63,862 nucleotides of DNA, from the IMG/VR virus record IMGVR_UViG_3300033571_021637, positions 1-63,862 of that record; one strand, 5' to 3'. The stretch is from a virus. Positions 63,349 to 63,862 of the stretch are shown in pieces. The notes under the pieces were generated by a model. That model had not been told where the DNA came from. It was given only the letters and a program-made list of their open reading frames with translations, and searched no databases. Positions within the stretch are counted from its first letter, which is position 1; every line of letters begins with the position of its first letter. The translations under genes and the position numbers were made by a program.

Positions 63349-63455
63349 AGTATTACAACGAACACCAACGTGCTCCAAAGTTTATAGCGATTTGGCTGAT
63401 CGGAATAATAGGCATCGTTTCCATAGTTTGGTGGTTAGTTAGAACTTTTTTATGA
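63345..63455 (+). CDS. 36-residue membrane protein
   Basis: This reading frame is coupled to the topoisomerase stop by ATGA. It encodes a short polar head (MKYYNEHQRAPK) and one membrane helix (FIAIWLIGIIGIVSIVWWLV) with Arg after it. A single-pass small protein of this form could be an inner-membrane effector. Its size keeps the confidence moderate. Confidence 0.5.
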   Translation: MKYYNEHQRAPKFIAIWLIGIIGIVSIVWWLVRTFL

Positions 63456-63489
63456 TTTCAGAGTAGAACATAAAAAATAACCTAAATTT

Positions 63490-63825
63490 ATGATTCTTTC
63501 AGACTTCAAAAAACTAATTGAGCTGTCGGTGATGCGCTCCAAAAAAATCGACGCTGCGTTCGAAGTCGGAATAGACCTACTAGACTTTACTGATACTGGT
63601 AACGAGATTTCCAACCTTTTATTATCACAAATACTTACTACTGATGGCCTAGATTGGTATAATTGGTTTATGTATGAAAAAGGGGCAATCAATGATGGAA
63701 TCGGTAGAGAAGACATAAAGGCCTATTCTACAACTGATGAGGAAGAGGTAGAAATAATAGCAAACGTTGACGAGCTCTTCGATTACTTAAAAACTAACAA
63801 ATATTTTAAATGCGACCAGAAGTAA
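63490..63825 (+). CDS. Hypothetical protein between topoisomerase genes
   Basis: The 111-residue acidic protein is helical at the start (ILSDFKKLIELSVMRSKKID) and has an aromatic patch (LDWYNWFMYEKG) followed by an acidic C-terminal half. No family is recognised. It overlaps the start of the next reading frame by 16 nt. Confidence 0.6.
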   Translation: MILSDFKKLIELSVMRSKKIDAAFEVGIDLLDFTDTGNEISNLLLSQILTTDGLDWYNWFMYEKGAINDGIGREDIKAYSTTDEEEVEIIANVDELFDYLKTNKYFKCDQK

Positions 63826-63862
63826 AGACTATAACTCAATACTTAGATACTGACTATAAAGA
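63810..63862 (+). CDS. Probable topoisomerase II medium subunit (gp52-like), partial
   Basis: The ATG at 63810 opens a frame (MRPEVKTITQYLDTDYK) that runs off the window. The start is consistent with the opening of gp52/GyrA-type subunits, which usually come to an I-x-x-Y-L ... DYA pattern before NRAIP, and the large subunit lies just upstream. Only 17 residues are visible, so the call depends mainly on context. Confidence 0.4.
   Translation, partial: MRPEVKTITQYLDTDYK

Overview
This window is part of the genome of a large, AT-rich, contractile-tailed phage of the T4 kind, probably infecting a member of the Bacteroidota. The T4-like core can be read directly: late sigma factor gp55, tail sheath and tube, a gp15-like tail terminator, gp32 SSB, RNase H/FEN, UvsX, gp41 helicase, gp46/gp47, the gp43 polymerase N-terminal part, topoisomerase II large subunit, nrdA/nrdB, a TS-family enzyme, dCMP deaminase and a dUTPase/dCTPase. 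The Bacteroidota assignment is an inference. It rests on a histone-H1/Hc1-like protein of the type common in that phylum, on A-rich gene leaders without Shine-Dalgarno sequences, and on a phage-encoded ribosomal-S1-like protein.

Layout. 1-2945 (-): gp15-like tail terminator and a large LamG-like structural protein. 3033-3839 (+): an isolated unknown gene. 3836-22657 (-): a run of very large tail, baseplate and fibre proteins. 22699-23766 (-): gp55 and a RuvC-like resolvase. 23767-24026: a divergent control region with an 11-bp repeat array framed by a 7-bp inverted repeat. 24027-37091 (+): UV endonuclease, two nucleases, GroEL, S1-like protein, ribonucleotide reductase, a small late operon of putative packaged proteins, Hc1-like protein, gp32, RNase H and GroES, closed by a bidirectional terminator. 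37157-43452 (-): tail sheath, GH19 endolysin, then a tight cassette of YceI-like protein, membrane histidine kinase, receiver protein and a coiled-coil membrane protein. 43568-55741 (+): replication, recombination and nucleotide metabolism. 55738-58779 (-): tail tube and small structural proteins. 58875-63862 (+): Fpg/Nei glycosylase, Fe-S helicase and topoisomerase, running off the window edge.

Regulation. The element ATAAATAA, almost the T4 late promoter TATAAATA, lies 18-20 nt before the first gene of six minus-strand structural units and is absent upstream of gp55. A second element, near TTCTTAGTATTAT, sits at the same distance (19 nt to the ATG) before three plus-strand genes of early or middle type and implies leaderless mRNAs.

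Most interesting points: (1) a two-component signalling cassette behind the endolysin; (2) a late operon at 32398-33886 whose three proteins, including an HExxH putative metallopeptidase, begin with T4 capsid-targeting-like peptides ending in a gp21-type cleavage motif, and whose first start codon is sequestered by a hairpin only in read-through mRNA; (3) the framed repeat array at 23884-23974; (4) a B-family polymerase that stops just after motif A; (5) a TS-family enzyme with Asp at the position that sets dCMP specificity.
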